From Prasinococcaceae sp. CCMP 1430 (taxonomy: Eukaryota; Prasinodermophyta; Palmophyllophyceae; Prasinococcales; Prasinococcaceae), in the NCBI GenBank assembly GCA_013416795.1, contig RQSC01000025.1, forward strand, positions 319,842-383,841: a DNA stretch of 64,000 bases, written 5' to 3'. The notes beneath the pieces were generated by a model, which worked only from the letters and a program-made list of their open reading frames with translations, was not told where the DNA came from and did no database searches. The first letter of the stretch is position 1; each line of letters opens with the position of its first letter. This document shows positions 1-9,901 of the stretch, one piece after another. A program made the translations under genes and the position numbers.

Positions 1-81
1 TTGTGTGCACTTTGGCTGTCGCGCGAAGCCTCGCCCGCGCGTGCTGACGCCCGCCGCGCGCACGCGGTGGCGCGCGCGCAG

Positions 82-1479
82 ATCTCCGTGCGCTCGTGCC
101 CGTCGACCGCCCCGGAGGAGCTGTGGTTCGGCGAGGCGGCCCAGCGCGACGGCAACCTGAACTTCACCTTCTACCTGCGCCCCCAGGACCTCAAGGCCGG
201 GTGCGGCTACGGCAAGCTTCGCATGTTCCCCAGCTGCTCGCCCGAGAGCGTCGGGGGCTCCGGTGGGCCCTTCGGCTCGAAGGGCCCCACCACGCCCGTG
301 GGCCTGTGGCAGGTGCGCGAGGAGGGACAGACTTTCGACTACTGGCCCATCGAGGGCACGTGGGCCAAGTTCGTGTACCAGGTGCCCAAGCCCTTCGACT
401 CGGGCGTGAACTGCCTCTACGACACGATCAACTTCATCAACGAGAACGACGCCAACTCCAAGTGCGACTATCAGCTCTCCATGGACGACGCGACGTTCGA
501 GTCGGACTGCATCCGCCCCCTCCCCCCGACGGAGGCCCCGACCGCGTCCCCGACTGTGCAGCCGTCCGCCGCCCCCACCCCGGCGCCGACGGCCGCGCCG
601 ACGAACACGCCGGCCCCGAGCTCCTCTCCCATCACCATCCCGACGGCGGCGCCGACCGTGTTCGTGGAGCAGCCGTGCTGCCAGCAGTTGCCCGACGCCG
701 ACAGGTACACCTTCAACTACACTGCGGGCTTCTGCATCTCGCGCGGCGGCCAGTGGGCGCCCGGCTGCCCGTCGCCCGCCCTCACTGGCTTCGGAAGCGC
801 GGAGGCGCAGTGCAAGAGCGTGGGCCTCGAGCTGTGCACGCTGGAGGAGGCGTTCTCGTCGGCGGTCGGACCGGCCGGCTGCCCGGGCCTGGACACGTCG
901 AGGGACAACTTCTGGACCAGCACCCCGTGCTCGACGCCTGGCGGCGGCCTGTCGGTCCAAGGCTACTTCGTCATGCAGGGCGACGGCTCGCGCTACGACT
1001 GCGCCTTGCCGTCGTACACTGAAGGCAAGGTCATGTGCTGCTCCAACTTCTGCCCCCCCGCCGAGGACAGCCTCAAGTGCTGCGCCGAGATCGAGGGATC
1101 CCCCTGGCCGCTGGACCGCGAGGTGGGCGTGTGCTCGAGCAGCCGCATCAGCGGCATCTCGGAGGACTCGTCGTGCAACAACGACGTCACGTGGGCCGAG
1201 GCCAACTCGAAGTGCCGCTCCGTGGGCGCCATGATGTGCACAACCGAGAACGCCTTCGTGGGCGCTGAGACGGGCTGCAACACCGAGGACCTGAACATCT
1301 GGACGGGTGAGCCGTGCACGACCTTTGTGCCCGGGAGTGACGTGCCTGTCCCCGGCTACTACCAGATTCGCGGCTCGGGTGAGGGTCCCCCCTACTGCAA
1401 CCCGGACCTGGAGCAACCGAACGGCCTGCGGTGCTGCGCGGACGCGTGCCCGCTCGCCGCGTCGACCTCCACGCCTTGA
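82..1479 (+). CDS. Secreted cysteine-rich protein with PT-repeat linker, 5' partial
   Basis: The reading frame is open from the window edge, but bases 1-81 look like the end of an intron closing in GCGCGCGCAG, so the visible exon is taken from 82 (465 codons, phase 0). The N-terminal part (about 150 residues) has scattered Cys and aromatic residues. A Pro/Thr/Ala linker of repeated PTxAPT units follows at about residues 150-195. Then come two related Cys-rich modules of roughly 110-120 residues, each starting CC, passing through an LCT or MCT motif and an NxWT...PC motif, and ending MCC or RCC. Paired cysteines, an N-glycosylation sequon (NYT) and a mucin-like linker indicate an extracellular or cell-wall protein. 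The 5' end, with any signal peptide, lies outside the window. I do not recognise the repeat family; a carbohydrate-binding role is only a guess. Confidence 0.75.
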   Translation: MSVRSCPSTAPEELWFGEAAQRDGNLNFTFYLRPQDLKAGCGYGKLRMFPSCSPESVGGSGGPFGSKGPTTPVGLWQVREEGQTFDYWPIEGTWAKFVYQVPKPFDSGVNCLYDTINFINENDANSKCDYQLSMDDATFESDCIRPLPPTEAPTASPTVQPSAAPTPAPTAAPTNTPAPSSSPITIPTAAPTVFVEQPCCQQLPDADRYTFNYTAGFCISRGGQWAPGCPSPALTGFGSAEAQCKSVGLELCTLEEAFSSAVGPAGCPGLDTSRDNFWTSTPCSTPGGGLSVQGYFVMQGDGSRYDCALPSYTEGKVMCCSNFCPPAEDSLKCCAEIEGSPWPLDREVGVCSSSRISGISEDSSCNNDVTWAEANSKCRSVGAMMCTTENAFVGAETGCNTEDLNIWTGEPCTTFVPGSDVPVPGYYQIRGSGEGPPYCNPDLEQPNGLRCCADACPLAASTSTP

Positions 1480-1677
1480 AGTGGGCACTTAACTAAAGCT
1501 GCACGGGAGGGACTACTAAGCTAGCTTTGGGCGCGCGCGCGAGCGGCCGTGTTTACTGAGGGGCCGTATCTATTAAAAACGAAGCACCGTCGCTCACACC
1601 GATCCCACGAGAGGCTGGCCTGCAGCGAGCGTCGCGCGCGCCGTGGTGGCGGCGCTGCATCCGTCCACCGACCGCCC

Positions 1678-3186
1678 TCAGTCCGAGGGCGCGCCCCCGC
1701 GCTTGTCCTCGCCGCGATACAGCTGCGCCACGAGGGCGCACGCGCCGGCGAGGGCCACGAAGCAGATGCTCGCAGGCGACCACACCCCCTCGTAGTGCGG
1801 ATGTGCAGACAGCAGAGCCGAGAGCGTGTACGTCACGGCGATGCCGCTCAGCTGGCCGGCCACCATCAGGCCGGCGCTCGACACCTCCTCGGAGATCGGA
1901 TACGTGTGGGCAGCCGTGCTGTCGAGGCAGACCGTCATGAGCGGCACCATGCCCACGCCGAGGGCGCAGAACGACGCCGTGGCCAGCGCGCCCTGGTCGG
2001 GCCGTAGCGCCAGCACCGCCCCGAGGCACGTCAGCCATGCGAAGCCGAACCACGCGCGGAGCACGACGCGGTACTGCTTCGTTGAGTCGAGCAGGATGGC
2101 CGCCACAAAGGTCCCCGCCATGCCGCACCCCATTAGGAGCCCCCCGAACATGCCCGCACGGTCGCTGTCGTAGCCAGCGACGCCCACCCACTGCTCCACC
2201 ACCGTCATGAGCGCGTTGAAGGAGCCCAGCCCGATGCCGAACGCAAAAAGCACCACGACGTAGTCCTTGTCTGCGAGCAGCGTGCCGACGTCCCTTCGCA
2301 ACCCCGCCAGCGCGTACGCGGCGGGCTCCTTGGGTTTCGCGCGCCTCCGCGCCTCGGCGGCGGTCGGCGGGAAGGCGGGTTGCGACCGGAAGAACAGCAG
2401 CACGAGCAGCAGCGCAACCACGCCGACCACCGCCTGCCCTCCGAGCAGTCCCAGGAATCCTCGCACCGCAGTCCCGGCGTCGTTGTCGGAGGCGTGCACG
2501 ACCAGCGGCGACACCACCTGTCCCACCACGATGCCGACGCCGTTGGACATCGCCGCGACGGCAGTGGCCTCCGCGGTGCCAGCGAACCACGTGCTCGCGA
2601 CGCGCGCCGGGATGTTGGTGAAGGTCGGCTGGGCGAGCGCCGCGAGGCTCTGTCCACCAAGCAGCATCGCGAATGGCAGGCGCGACGCGGCGGGCGAGCC
2701 GTCCGGGGGCAGCGCCAGCGCTGACGCCAAACGCGCCGCCGCCGCGAGCAGATTCATCACGCCGCCGGCGCACACCGTCGCGCGCAGGCCGAGCCTGCGG
2801 CTCGCCATGGCTGCGATCACGGTGCCGGGTGCGTACAGCGCCAGGAATGTCATCGAGAGCGTATTAATCCAGTCCTGAGAGACGGCGTACGCCGTCGAGG
2901 CCTCCGACGCAACCGGCGCGAAAGAGATCCACAGCGCGCCGGACGTCGCGGAGCTCACGCAAAACGCGAGCATCACCAGGTACGCCCCCGCGCCCGCTGG
3001 CCGCGTCTCCGCGAAGGGCGTCATCCGGGAGCAGCTCCCCGAGCTTCCACCCTCCGCATCGGCCAGCAGCTGCGCCCGCGCCCCCTCCTCGCCGCCAGCG
3101 CCCGCCGCGCCCTCGGCGCCCTCGCCGCCAAACAGCCACGCGCGCACGTTGGCCATCGCTCGGCCCTTGGCATCCTCGCGGGACAT
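1678..3186 (-). CDS. Major facilitator transporter, FLVCR/SLC49-like
   Basis: Single-exon protein of 502 residues starting MSREDAKGRAM; a second Met ten codons later (cat at 3154-3156) is an alternative start. An N-terminal cytoplasmic segment of about 65 residues precedes about 12 hydrophobic segments arranged as two six-helix halves, separated by a charged central loop (EARRRAKPKEP). The segment GGQSLAALAQPTFTNIPARV followed by STWFAGTAEATAVA and a glycine-rich helix matches the signature region of the FLVCR/SLC49 branch. Characterised members of that branch export heme or carry choline or ethanolamine. The substrate here cannot be read from sequence. It is divergent from the sulfotransferase gene, with 447 bp between start codons. 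Confidence 0.82.
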   Translation of the reverse strand: MSREDAKGRAMANVRAWLFGGEGAEGAAGAGGEEGARAQLLADAEGGSSGSCSRMTPFAETRPAGAGAYLVMLAFCVSSATSGALWISFAPVASEASTAYAVSQDWINTLSMTFLALYAPGTVIAAMASRRLGLRATVCAGGVMNLLAAAARLASALALPPDGSPAASRLPFAMLLGGQSLAALAQPTFTNIPARVASTWFAGTAEATAVAAMSNGVGIVVGQVVSPLVVHASDNDAGTAVRGFLGLLGGQAVVGVVALLLVLLFFRSQPAFPPTAAEARRRAKPKEPAAYALAGLRRDVGTLLADKDYVVVLFAFGIGLGSFNALMTVVEQWVGVAGYDSDRAGMFGGLLMGCGMAGTFVAAILLDSTKQYRVVLRAWFGFAWLTCLGAVLALRPDQGALATASFCALGVGMVPLMTVCLDSTAAHTYPISEEVSSAGLMVAGQLSGIAVTYTLSALLSAHPHYEGVWSPASICFVALAGACALVAQLYRGEDKRGGAPSD

Positions 3187-3633
3187 CGCAGAGCCGCCCG
3201 CGCGCGCGGCGCGCGCCCCCTGTGCCCCTTGCCCCTTCCCCCCCCTCCTCCTTCCCCCCACCTGCCCCCGCGTGCGACCGCGCGCGTGCAGCCTGTCGCC
3301 TCGGCGGTGAGACCACCCACGGGCGACTTTTATACGATGCGAATGCACGTATGATCGAACGCAATCGCCCGCGATGACGCGAGGCGCGGGGATGTTGCCG
3401 GGCCGGCAGCGATTTTGATTGATTTTGATGGCGGTTCGGAAGCGCGGGGGTGCGCCGGCCGCAGAGTCCCACGGGCGGAGCGAGAGTGTTCGCCACACCT
3501 CGCCAGCGCCCCGCTCGCCACCGCCCTTGTGTGTGCCGCCGCCCCCCGCGCAGCCGCGCCGCGCTGCGGCGGAGGTGCGCCGCGCCGCGCCATCGCTCGC
3601 GAGGGGAGGCCGCGCGTGGGTGCGGCCTCGACG
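3187..3633. promoter_or_regulatory. Divergent spacer between SLC49-like and sulfotransferase genes
   Basis: This 447-bp spacer separates two head-to-head start codons and should hold both promoters. The best element is TATAAAAG on the minus strand at 3327-3334, about 140 bp upstream of the transporter start. An AT-richer patch lies at 3328-3435. No equally clear TATA is seen for the plus-strand gene. Function is inferred from position. Confidence 0.4.
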
Positions 3634-4696
3634 ATGGCCGGGGCGCGGCCAGCGAGCGCGACGGGCCCGTTTCCGACGCTCCCGATCACGAGCGAGGCGA
3701 CGCTTGCGGCGTGCAGCGCGCTGGACGTCGGCGACGGCGACGTGTTCATCGCGTCGTACCCCAAGAGCGGCACCACGTGGACGCAGGCGATCGTGTCGGC
3801 CCTCGTGAGCGGGGGCGAAAGGCCCCGGCACGTCGGCGACGTCGCTCCTTTCTATGAGATTGACCCCCACTGGCGGCACGACTCAGACAGTGGAGGCTCG
3901 CGCTACGTCGGTTCGCCGCGCGCGGCGGACGCGCACGCCCGCTTGGGCCGGCGCGTCTTCAACACGCACCTGCGGCACGCCATGCTGCCGCGCGGCGAGG
4001 GCGCGCGCATCGTGTACGTCGTGCGCGACGGCGCGGACGTGTGCGTGTCCTTCTTCCATCACCTCGCGTCGCAGCGGGGTGACGCCGGCCGTTACGACAA
4101 GGGCTTGGACGAGTTCTGGCGAGAGTGGCTGCGCGGCGAGCTGCCATACGGGCGCTGGTCGGATCACCTCGCGAGCTACGCTGCAGCGGCCGCCGGGGAT
4201 GACCCGCGCGTACTGGTCGTGTCGTACGAGCAGCTCTCGAGCGACCTCGAGGGCACCGCGCGGCGCATCGCGTCGCACATCGGCGCGGAGCCGCTCGAGG
4301 ACGTCGCGCCGTTCACCTTCGACGGCATGCGCAAAGAGAGGGACAGGGTGCGCACGGAGAGGCGCTCCTGCCTGCCCGCTTCGCGCCTTGCGTGCGCCCG
4401 CAGGCGCATGCGCCCCCGCTAGCCCGCATGCTTACGCGCGATGCGAGCGCAAGCCGCTGCTCCAACGCCGCGAGTCTGACGCCGACTGCACGTGCCGCAT
4501 TGCGAGCGCGCAGTACCAGCCCGAGAGCGTCGAGTGGGCGCCTGGCTACGAATTCCTTCGCAAAGGCCGAGTGGGCGACGCCAGGAGCACGCTCTCTGAG
4601 GAGCAGCTGGTAGAATGGCGGCAGCACCTCGCTGAGGCCTTCCCCGACGGGCTGCCCGAGTGCTTCGCGGGCGCGCTGCGGGCGGGCGCTGCGTGA
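3634..4696 (+). CDS. Cytosolic-type sulfotransferase (PAPS-dependent)
   Basis: Two exons, 3634-4347 and 4514-4696, joined in phase 0 give 298 residues, the usual length of the SULT family. The enzyme should move the sulfuryl group of PAPS to a hydroxyl or amine acceptor. The 5'-phosphosulfate loop YPKSGTTW is at residues 42-49. The 3'-phosphate-binding segment RIVYVVRDGADVCVSFFHH is near residues 125-143. The second exon supplies the conserved C-terminal FLRKGRVGDA, which closes over PAPS. The intron (166 nt, GTGCGC...GCGCAG) is supported because only the spliced frame restores that motif. The ATG at 3634 was chosen because the open frame upstream is low-complexity and proline/arginine-rich. 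The acceptor substrate is unknown. Confidence 0.88.
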
Positions 4697-4938
4697 GCTG
4701 AACAACAAATCTCAATATAATACACACAGTACAGGTGGGCTTATGACGAGCAGGGGTCGTCTTGTGTGAAGGCTCGAGGATGCAATAATGCGGCAATGTC
4801 GAAGGGTCGAGACTGTGCTCGAGCAGAAGTCATGTCAGCGGGTGCTCCATGTTGTGCGTGCACGGCCAGAAGTCATGTGCGTGGTGCGTGTCCGCGGTGG
4901 TGGTTGGACGTGCGAGCACGTCCCGACTTGGGCAGCCG

Positions 4939-5715
4939 CTACACCGCGACGACGCCGATGACGCCCGCGAACGCTCCAAGCAGCACGCCGAAGGCGAGGC
5001 CGCGGATGCCGATGCGTATCAGACCGAGCAGAAAACTGCTATCGACGATGCTCCCGGCGGCTGCGTCCCAGTCGTCCTCGCGCGTGGCACTCGGACCGAC
5101 GCGTGCGCTCTCGCCCTTGTCAGCCCGAGCAGACAGCACCACCGAGTCGTTGCTCAGCGTTGACTGTGCCAGCGCAGCAGCAGCCGCCGCGGCGGGCGCG
5201 CGCGCGCGAGCAGTCTCGCCCAGGGGGCGCGCACGCGGAGGTACCACCCCCAGGCGCGAGAGTGCCTCGTGACGAAGCGCCAATGGCGACCCTGCCTCCT
5301 CCTCGGCCTGCTGCTGCTGGTGGGCGGGGCTGGTGCGTGCGCCGTCTGCCTCGGCCCAGCCGCCACCGTCAGTGCCGCCGTGGCGGTCGTAGTAAGAGAG
5401 GAGGTGAGCCTGCCGCATCGCCATCGCGTTTCCTCCTGGGGCAGTCTCCGCTGCTGCCGCAGCGACGAGGGGGAGTGAGCCGCTGTCGGGAGGCATCCAC
5501 CTGCGCGCAGTGCGCGAGCCGCGCCTGCCCTTCGAGGAGCGGCGCAAGCACTTGGTGACGGACGGTCCCTGCTGCCCCCGCTGGGCGGCGATGCGGTAGT
5601 TGGGCTGTGCTTGGCGCCGGCGCGGGCGCGCGCGCGCCGCCTTTCGCCCCTCGGCCTCAACCGCGGCCGCTTGTGCAGCCGAGGCCGCCGCGGCTGCCGC
5701 CAACGAAGCCGCCAT
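4939..5715 (-). CDS. Unknown protein with C-terminal transmembrane anchor
   Basis: The open frame gives 258 residues from MAASLAAAAAAS. The N-terminus is Ala-rich and followed by a strongly basic stretch (about residues 25-65). The middle is Gln/Ala/Pro-rich and looks disordered. The last 33 residues form one glycine-rich hydrophobic segment (SFLLGLIRIGIRGLAFGVLL onward) that reaches the C-terminus, the topology of a tail-anchored protein. I recognise no domain. The frame continues upstream without a better Met, so the start is uncertain, and hidden introns are possible. Coding status rests on frame length and the C-terminal helix. Confidence 0.45.
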   Translation of the reverse strand: MAASLAAAAAASAAQAAAVEAEGRKAARARPRRRQAQPNYRIAAQRGQQGPSVTKCLRRSSKGRRGSRTARRWMPPDSGSLPLVAAAAAETAPGGNAMAMRQAHLLSYYDRHGGTDGGGWAEADGARTSPAHQQQQAEEEAGSPLALRHEALSRLGVVPPRARPLGETARARAPAAAAAAALAQSTLSNDSVVLSARADKGESARVGPSATREDDWDAAAGSIVDSSFLLGLIRIGIRGLAFGVLLGAFAGVIGVVAV

Positions 5716-7028
5716 CGCACTGCGGGGCGGGGAGCTGCAGCAGGCGCAGTCAATTGTCGTGCGAAGCCCTGCTACTCGTGCGCCGTCGTCCCCGCTCCTG
5801 CTCGCCGGATCGCCTGCGCGCGCCGCGCGGGGCGCGACACTCGGGCCTCGGCCGCCCTGGGAGCAGGCCAGTCCGCCTGGGGGGCGCGCTGCGCGCCAGC
5901 TGTGGCGCGCCCCCGCCGGACGCGCGCGCCGCGCCCGCCGGCGCCGCGCGTCAACCCGCCAGCAGCGCCGAGTCAATGCGCTCATTGCTGACCGGTTGAC
6001 AGCGTACGAGGGCGGGCCGAACGGGCCGTTCGCCGCACGTGGCAGATTTGGCGCCGCCCGCGCCAGGCTGTAAAACGCTGATGACTCACCATCTCATCAG
6101 CGCCGGTGTTTGCAGCCTGCGCATCCCCCGGCATGAGGCCAACAATTTGACAGCCCGACGCCACACCGCGGTCGAGCCGATTTGTCTCGCGGGGCGGGAA
6201 ATCGAAACAATGTGGAGTTTGCAACCGAGTTCACGGCCACAGCCACTGCCCAATTCGACGCATTATCGCAGCGGAAGTCTGCTGATGTCAAGGGTGGACC
6301 TGAGCACAACGGGATTCCTGAGGACCCGCGCCCACGTGCGCGAATCCGGCGATGGCTTTGATGCGCTGATTGAACGGATCCAACCGTCGGATGATGGACT
6401 CCGGGCGACTGCAGCAGCTGGCCTCGCCGGCGCGCGTGCGCTCGGGCCGGCGCCGCCGCGGCGGCGCCAAGGGGCACGCTCTTGACAGGTGGGAGGCGCG
6501 CGGCACGGCAAACGGGCGCGCGCCCCACGGCGCGAGAGTGTGCACGCGCACGTGCTCTCTCTCCGTCCGTCGCGTCCTCCAAGCAAAAAAAGGCATGGAG
6601 GGCAAGCAAGAAGGCGCAACACAGCAACACTCGCAGCGCGCAGGGCAAACTGGGGCATGCGCGTGCGTGTGTCATGCCTCGTGTGTCCAGGCTGCAACGC
6701 TCTTGCCATGCGCTCTGCGGGTCACAGCATGAGCAGACGTCGACGCGCCCGTCGGGCGCCCGTGGGCGCACGTCGATGTTCAGCATTTTCCGCCGCTGCT
6801 GCCAGTGCGCTCGCGCGCGGCCCGACCCGGGTCTGCGCCGAAATGACCAGGTGTACACGAAAAAGATCCGTACTATTTTCGAAAACGGCTGCCAAAACGG
6901 GTCTGAAGAAGAAGAAGCCTGGGCACGGGTGCAAAGCGCGTGGGCAGCCGGGCGCGTGCGCGCTGCCGCACGCCACACGCCGCGCCGCGGAGGAGCCCCC
7001 CCCAGGGCGGAGGCGCGGGCCCGAGGCG
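5716..7028. other. Intergenic spacer, no gene supported
   Basis: This 1.3-kb spacer lies between the tail-anchored unknown (-) and the SNARE gene (+), so it is a divergent promoter region. Open frames here are Arg/Ala/Pro-rich on both strands and show no domain. A less GC-rich patch at about 6070-6310 and another at 6840-6910, just upstream of the SNARE, are the likeliest promoter positions. Confidence 0.4.
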
Positions 7029-7394
7029 ATGGCAGCGTACGGCGGTGCGCGGCACCGGCCCAGCGCGGCGGACGCGGCCGGCGAGGGTCCGGGCCACGTC
7101 TCCGTGCGCGTGGACATGCTACGCGACGAAACCGACCAGCACATCGACTCGCTGCGCGCGCGCGTCGGCGCGCTCAAGTCTCTCACCCACCGCATCGACG
7201 AGGAGACGCAACAGCAGGCAGCGCTCGCCGACAGGCTGCAAGCGGCCGTCGAGAAGACGCAGGCCGCAATGTCGCGCACGATGCGCCGCGTCGACAAGGC
7301 CATGGCGAGCGGTGGCACGAACTCCATCATCATCGTCATGCTCTTCGCGCTGGCCCTCTTTCTGGGCATCTACCTGCTCTCCAAGCTCGTGTAG
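7029..7394 (+). CDS. BET1: BET1-like Qc-SNARE
   Basis: Single-exon protein of 121 residues, the size of BET1/SFT1 SNAREs. A short Gly/Ala N-terminus is followed by one SNARE helix (about residues 30-90) with heptad-spaced hydrophobics (VDMLRDETDQHIDSLRARV, then IDEETQQQAALADRLQ). A C-terminal membrane anchor (IIIVMLFALALFLGIYLLSK) comes next. The central glutamine run fits the Q of the zero layer of a Qc-SNARE. The family works in ER-Golgi or intra-Golgi vesicle fusion, paired with Qa, Qb and R partners. The ATG at 7029 was chosen because the upstream frame is Arg-rich filler. BET1 versus the related SFT1 cannot be separated by eye. Confidence 0.85.
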   Translation: MAAYGGARHRPSAADAAGEGPGHVSVRVDMLRDETDQHIDSLRARVGALKSLTHRIDEETQQQAALADRLQAAVEKTQAAMSRTMRRVDKAMASGGTNSIIIVMLFALALFLGIYLLSKLV

Positions 7395-8046
7395 ACGAAG
7401 CACGCATGCCTCTAATTACGCGTTGCCCAGGCTGGCCAGCCGCGCGAGCGAGGGCGAGGGCCCGCGATGCACCCGAGGCTGCTGGCATGCGCCCCCACGC
7501 GCGCGGCATAATCAAAGTAGTGATGCACGCCCACTCCCGTCCTCCCTGCCTCCCCTCCGTCGCTCGCTCGCTCGCTCGCTCGCTCGCGCCGATCTCGCTC
7601 GCTGCTGGCGGGGCATGCGTGACGCTCCCAGGCCCTGAGTGCCTCTTTTCCCGCCTGTGCTCAGACGCAGAGCACACGCATGGCGCCCTCCGCGTGCCAC
7701 ACCGCGGGCGGGGGCGCGCGCGCGTGAAGCAGCGCGCCGCTGCCCAAACGCGTGGCTCTGGAGGGCGCGCTCCATACGCGCGGCGACGCGTGCCTTGCGC
7801 ACTGGCGTCACGGCCCTCGCCGGCCCGGCGCCGCGGCTCGTGCGCGGGCATGCGCAAGCGCACGCAAGCATGCGCGGACGAGCGCGTGCGCAGGCGGACA
7901 CGCGCGCGGTGGCGCGCACTCGCTCGCCCTCAAACCCGCACATGCATGCATATGTGCACCCACACGCACACGCACGCACGCGAACACGGACGGGCAGACG
8001 CGCGCACCGACGCGCGCGGGTGTGCGCCTTGTTGCTCCCCGAAACG
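7395..8046. other. Spacer with CGCT microsatellite and CA/CG-rich tract
   Basis: This 652-bp spacer holds a CGCT tandem run at about 7561-7588 and a long alternating purine-pyrimidine tract at about 7850-8030 (repeated GCGCAC, CACGCA, GCATGCATAT). It carries open frames only because stop codons are rare in such sequence. No gene is supported. Confidence 0.5.
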
Positions 8047-9019
8047 ATGCCCGTAGCGCAGCGCTTCCAGATTGCGCTCGCTCTTGCAGCGCTGTCAGGC
8101 GCGCTGTTCGTCGCGAGCACACCACGCGCCCGCCTTCCCCCTTGGTTGGTGAAGTGGGCAATCGCGTGCGCGCGCGCATGCTCGCGCACGCGAGCGTGGC
8201 AAGCGTGCGCGCGGGTATGCAAGCGGGCGGCCGTGCCGCTACGCGCGCTCGCGAAGCGTGCACTCTCTGGGGTCGCAGCAGACCTAAAGGCGCTCGACGT
8301 TGACACCCACGCAGCCAAGGGCGAAAGCAAGGCGGGCGACCAAGGTATGCGCGAGTGCACACACCGCCCAGGCGCCGCATGCTCCAGTGCGAAAGCGCGC
8401 GCCGCTCGCCCCTCGTTTGCCAACCTCCTGACGCACCTTCGCATGCACGCGCACACGCGCAACTGCACGCACGCAAGCCTCGCCCGCCCAAGCCGGGAAA
8501 GGCGGCGCAGCCGCGCAGGCTGCGGAGCTTTCCGTGGCTGCCGACGAGCTCGAGAAGGTGGTGGTTGCGATCGCGTCCACCCGGAAGACGCTCGATGCCC
8601 GCGCGCACGCACGAAAGGACGCCAAAGCCCACGCACAGGGGCAACCACACGACAGCAAGGGCGCGGCTGCGCAGCAGGAGGCTGAGGCTGCGGCCGCACA
8701 GCCAGGGGGGGAGGACAAGAGCGGCGGTGACGGTGCAGGGAGCAATGTAGACAGGTGCGTGGGGCGTTGTGTGTGCCCGCAGACGTGTGTGTACCTCCGT
8801 AGAGGACGGCTCGCAGCTTCTGACTCACTCGAGCGCGGGGGCACACGCGCGGCGCGGCTACGCGCGCGCGCGCGTAGAAGCGAGCCGCCCTTCGGTGGTG
8901 AGGATGGCAAGGATGGCACGAGCGCAGAGGACACGGACGCGTCAAAGGGCAAGGATGGGCCAGGTCGTGCTCGAGGCGCCGCCGCAGATGGGACCTTCTT
9001 CACGGACGTTCGCGACTGA
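8047..9019 (+). CDS. Unknown helical protein with N-terminal hydrophobic segment
   Basis: Proposed exons 8047-8344, 8511-8754 and 8878-9019 join in compatible phases to 227 residues. The N-terminus (MPVAQRFQIALALAALSGAL) is a signal peptide or membrane anchor. The middle contains an amphipathic helix around AAQAAELSVAADELEKVVVA. The tail is low-complexity, rich in Lys, Ala, Gly and Asp. Donors GTATGC and GTGCGT and acceptors GCGCAG and GCGTAG are used. An alternative acceptor at 8492 keeps the same frame and adds six residues. Exon 1 contains a Cys/Arg/Ala stretch that could hide another intron. No family is recognised. Confidence 0.45.
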
Positions 9020-9901
9020 GCGCAATCCCCGCGCGCATGCACGTGGCCTCGCGTGGACAGCGACAGTGACGGCGCGAATCGCAGCACGGCATTCTTATTT
9101 CAAGCCCGCACATTGCCACTCCCAAGGCCTCCCCGCGTCCCTCGCACGCAAGCACGCTCGCTCGCCCCGTGGCACCGCGAACGCCCGCGAGAGGCGGTGC
9201 GGCCACGCGCCTTCGTCGCCTCCAGCCCTCGCATCTCTCGACGCCCGCGCGCCGCGGCATCGCACGAGCGGGTGCAGCAGCAGCGCCGCCCGCTCACCCC
9301 TTGCTTCCCCGCTTGCCGCTCCCTGCTCGGCGCACGCGCCCGCGCCGCGGCGCGCGGCTCATACGAAATGCACGATACCATGGTCAAAATGAATGTGCTC
9401 GCGCACGCGCACCGACTTGATGTGCGCCAGAAGTCGACGCTTTCAGATTGATGTGTCCAAAATCGCGCGGGGGTGCCGTTGCTCGCCCCACGCCCCGCTC
9501 GGCGGCCACATCGCGCGCGGCGCGGGGCGGGGCGCCGCCATCACACGCTCGGGGGGCGCCCGCCCAAGTGCGCGCGACGCGCGCAGCGTGCGCGGCCGGG
9601 CGGCGCACACGCCGTCGCCACCACGCCGGCAATCGGTCGCGCTGCAATGGTGTGCGCTGCGAGCGCGCCCCGCGCGCGTGCCCGACGTTCGGCGTCCTTG
9701 GGCTCTCCCTGGGGCGTCTGCGCGAGAGCACGGGCGGAGGGACCGCACCGCACTTCTTTTCTTAGGGTTGGTGGTGACTGACGCGTGCGTGCTCAATCCT
9801 GCGCCCACCCCGGGCCCGTTGGCGACGCATGCGCGCCTCATGACGCGTCGCGCGTCGCGCGCGCCGCGAATGGCCCCGGAACGCCCGCCCACGCCCAACA
9901 G
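9020..9901. other. Spacer upstream of TAF4, no gene supported
   Basis: This 882-bp stretch is very GC-rich, with open frames on both strands but no recognisable protein. The last bases before the TAF4 start (CCCAACAG at about 9894-9901) resemble an intron acceptor, so a non-coding or short coding 5' exon of TAF4 may lie in this interval. Confidence 0.4.

Noticed and set aside
6482-8056. Very long open frame (about 520 codons) on the plus strand over the SNARE gene region
   Set aside because: It is Arg/Ala/Pro-rich filler in a different frame from the clear SNARE; stops are simply rare in such GC-rich DNA.
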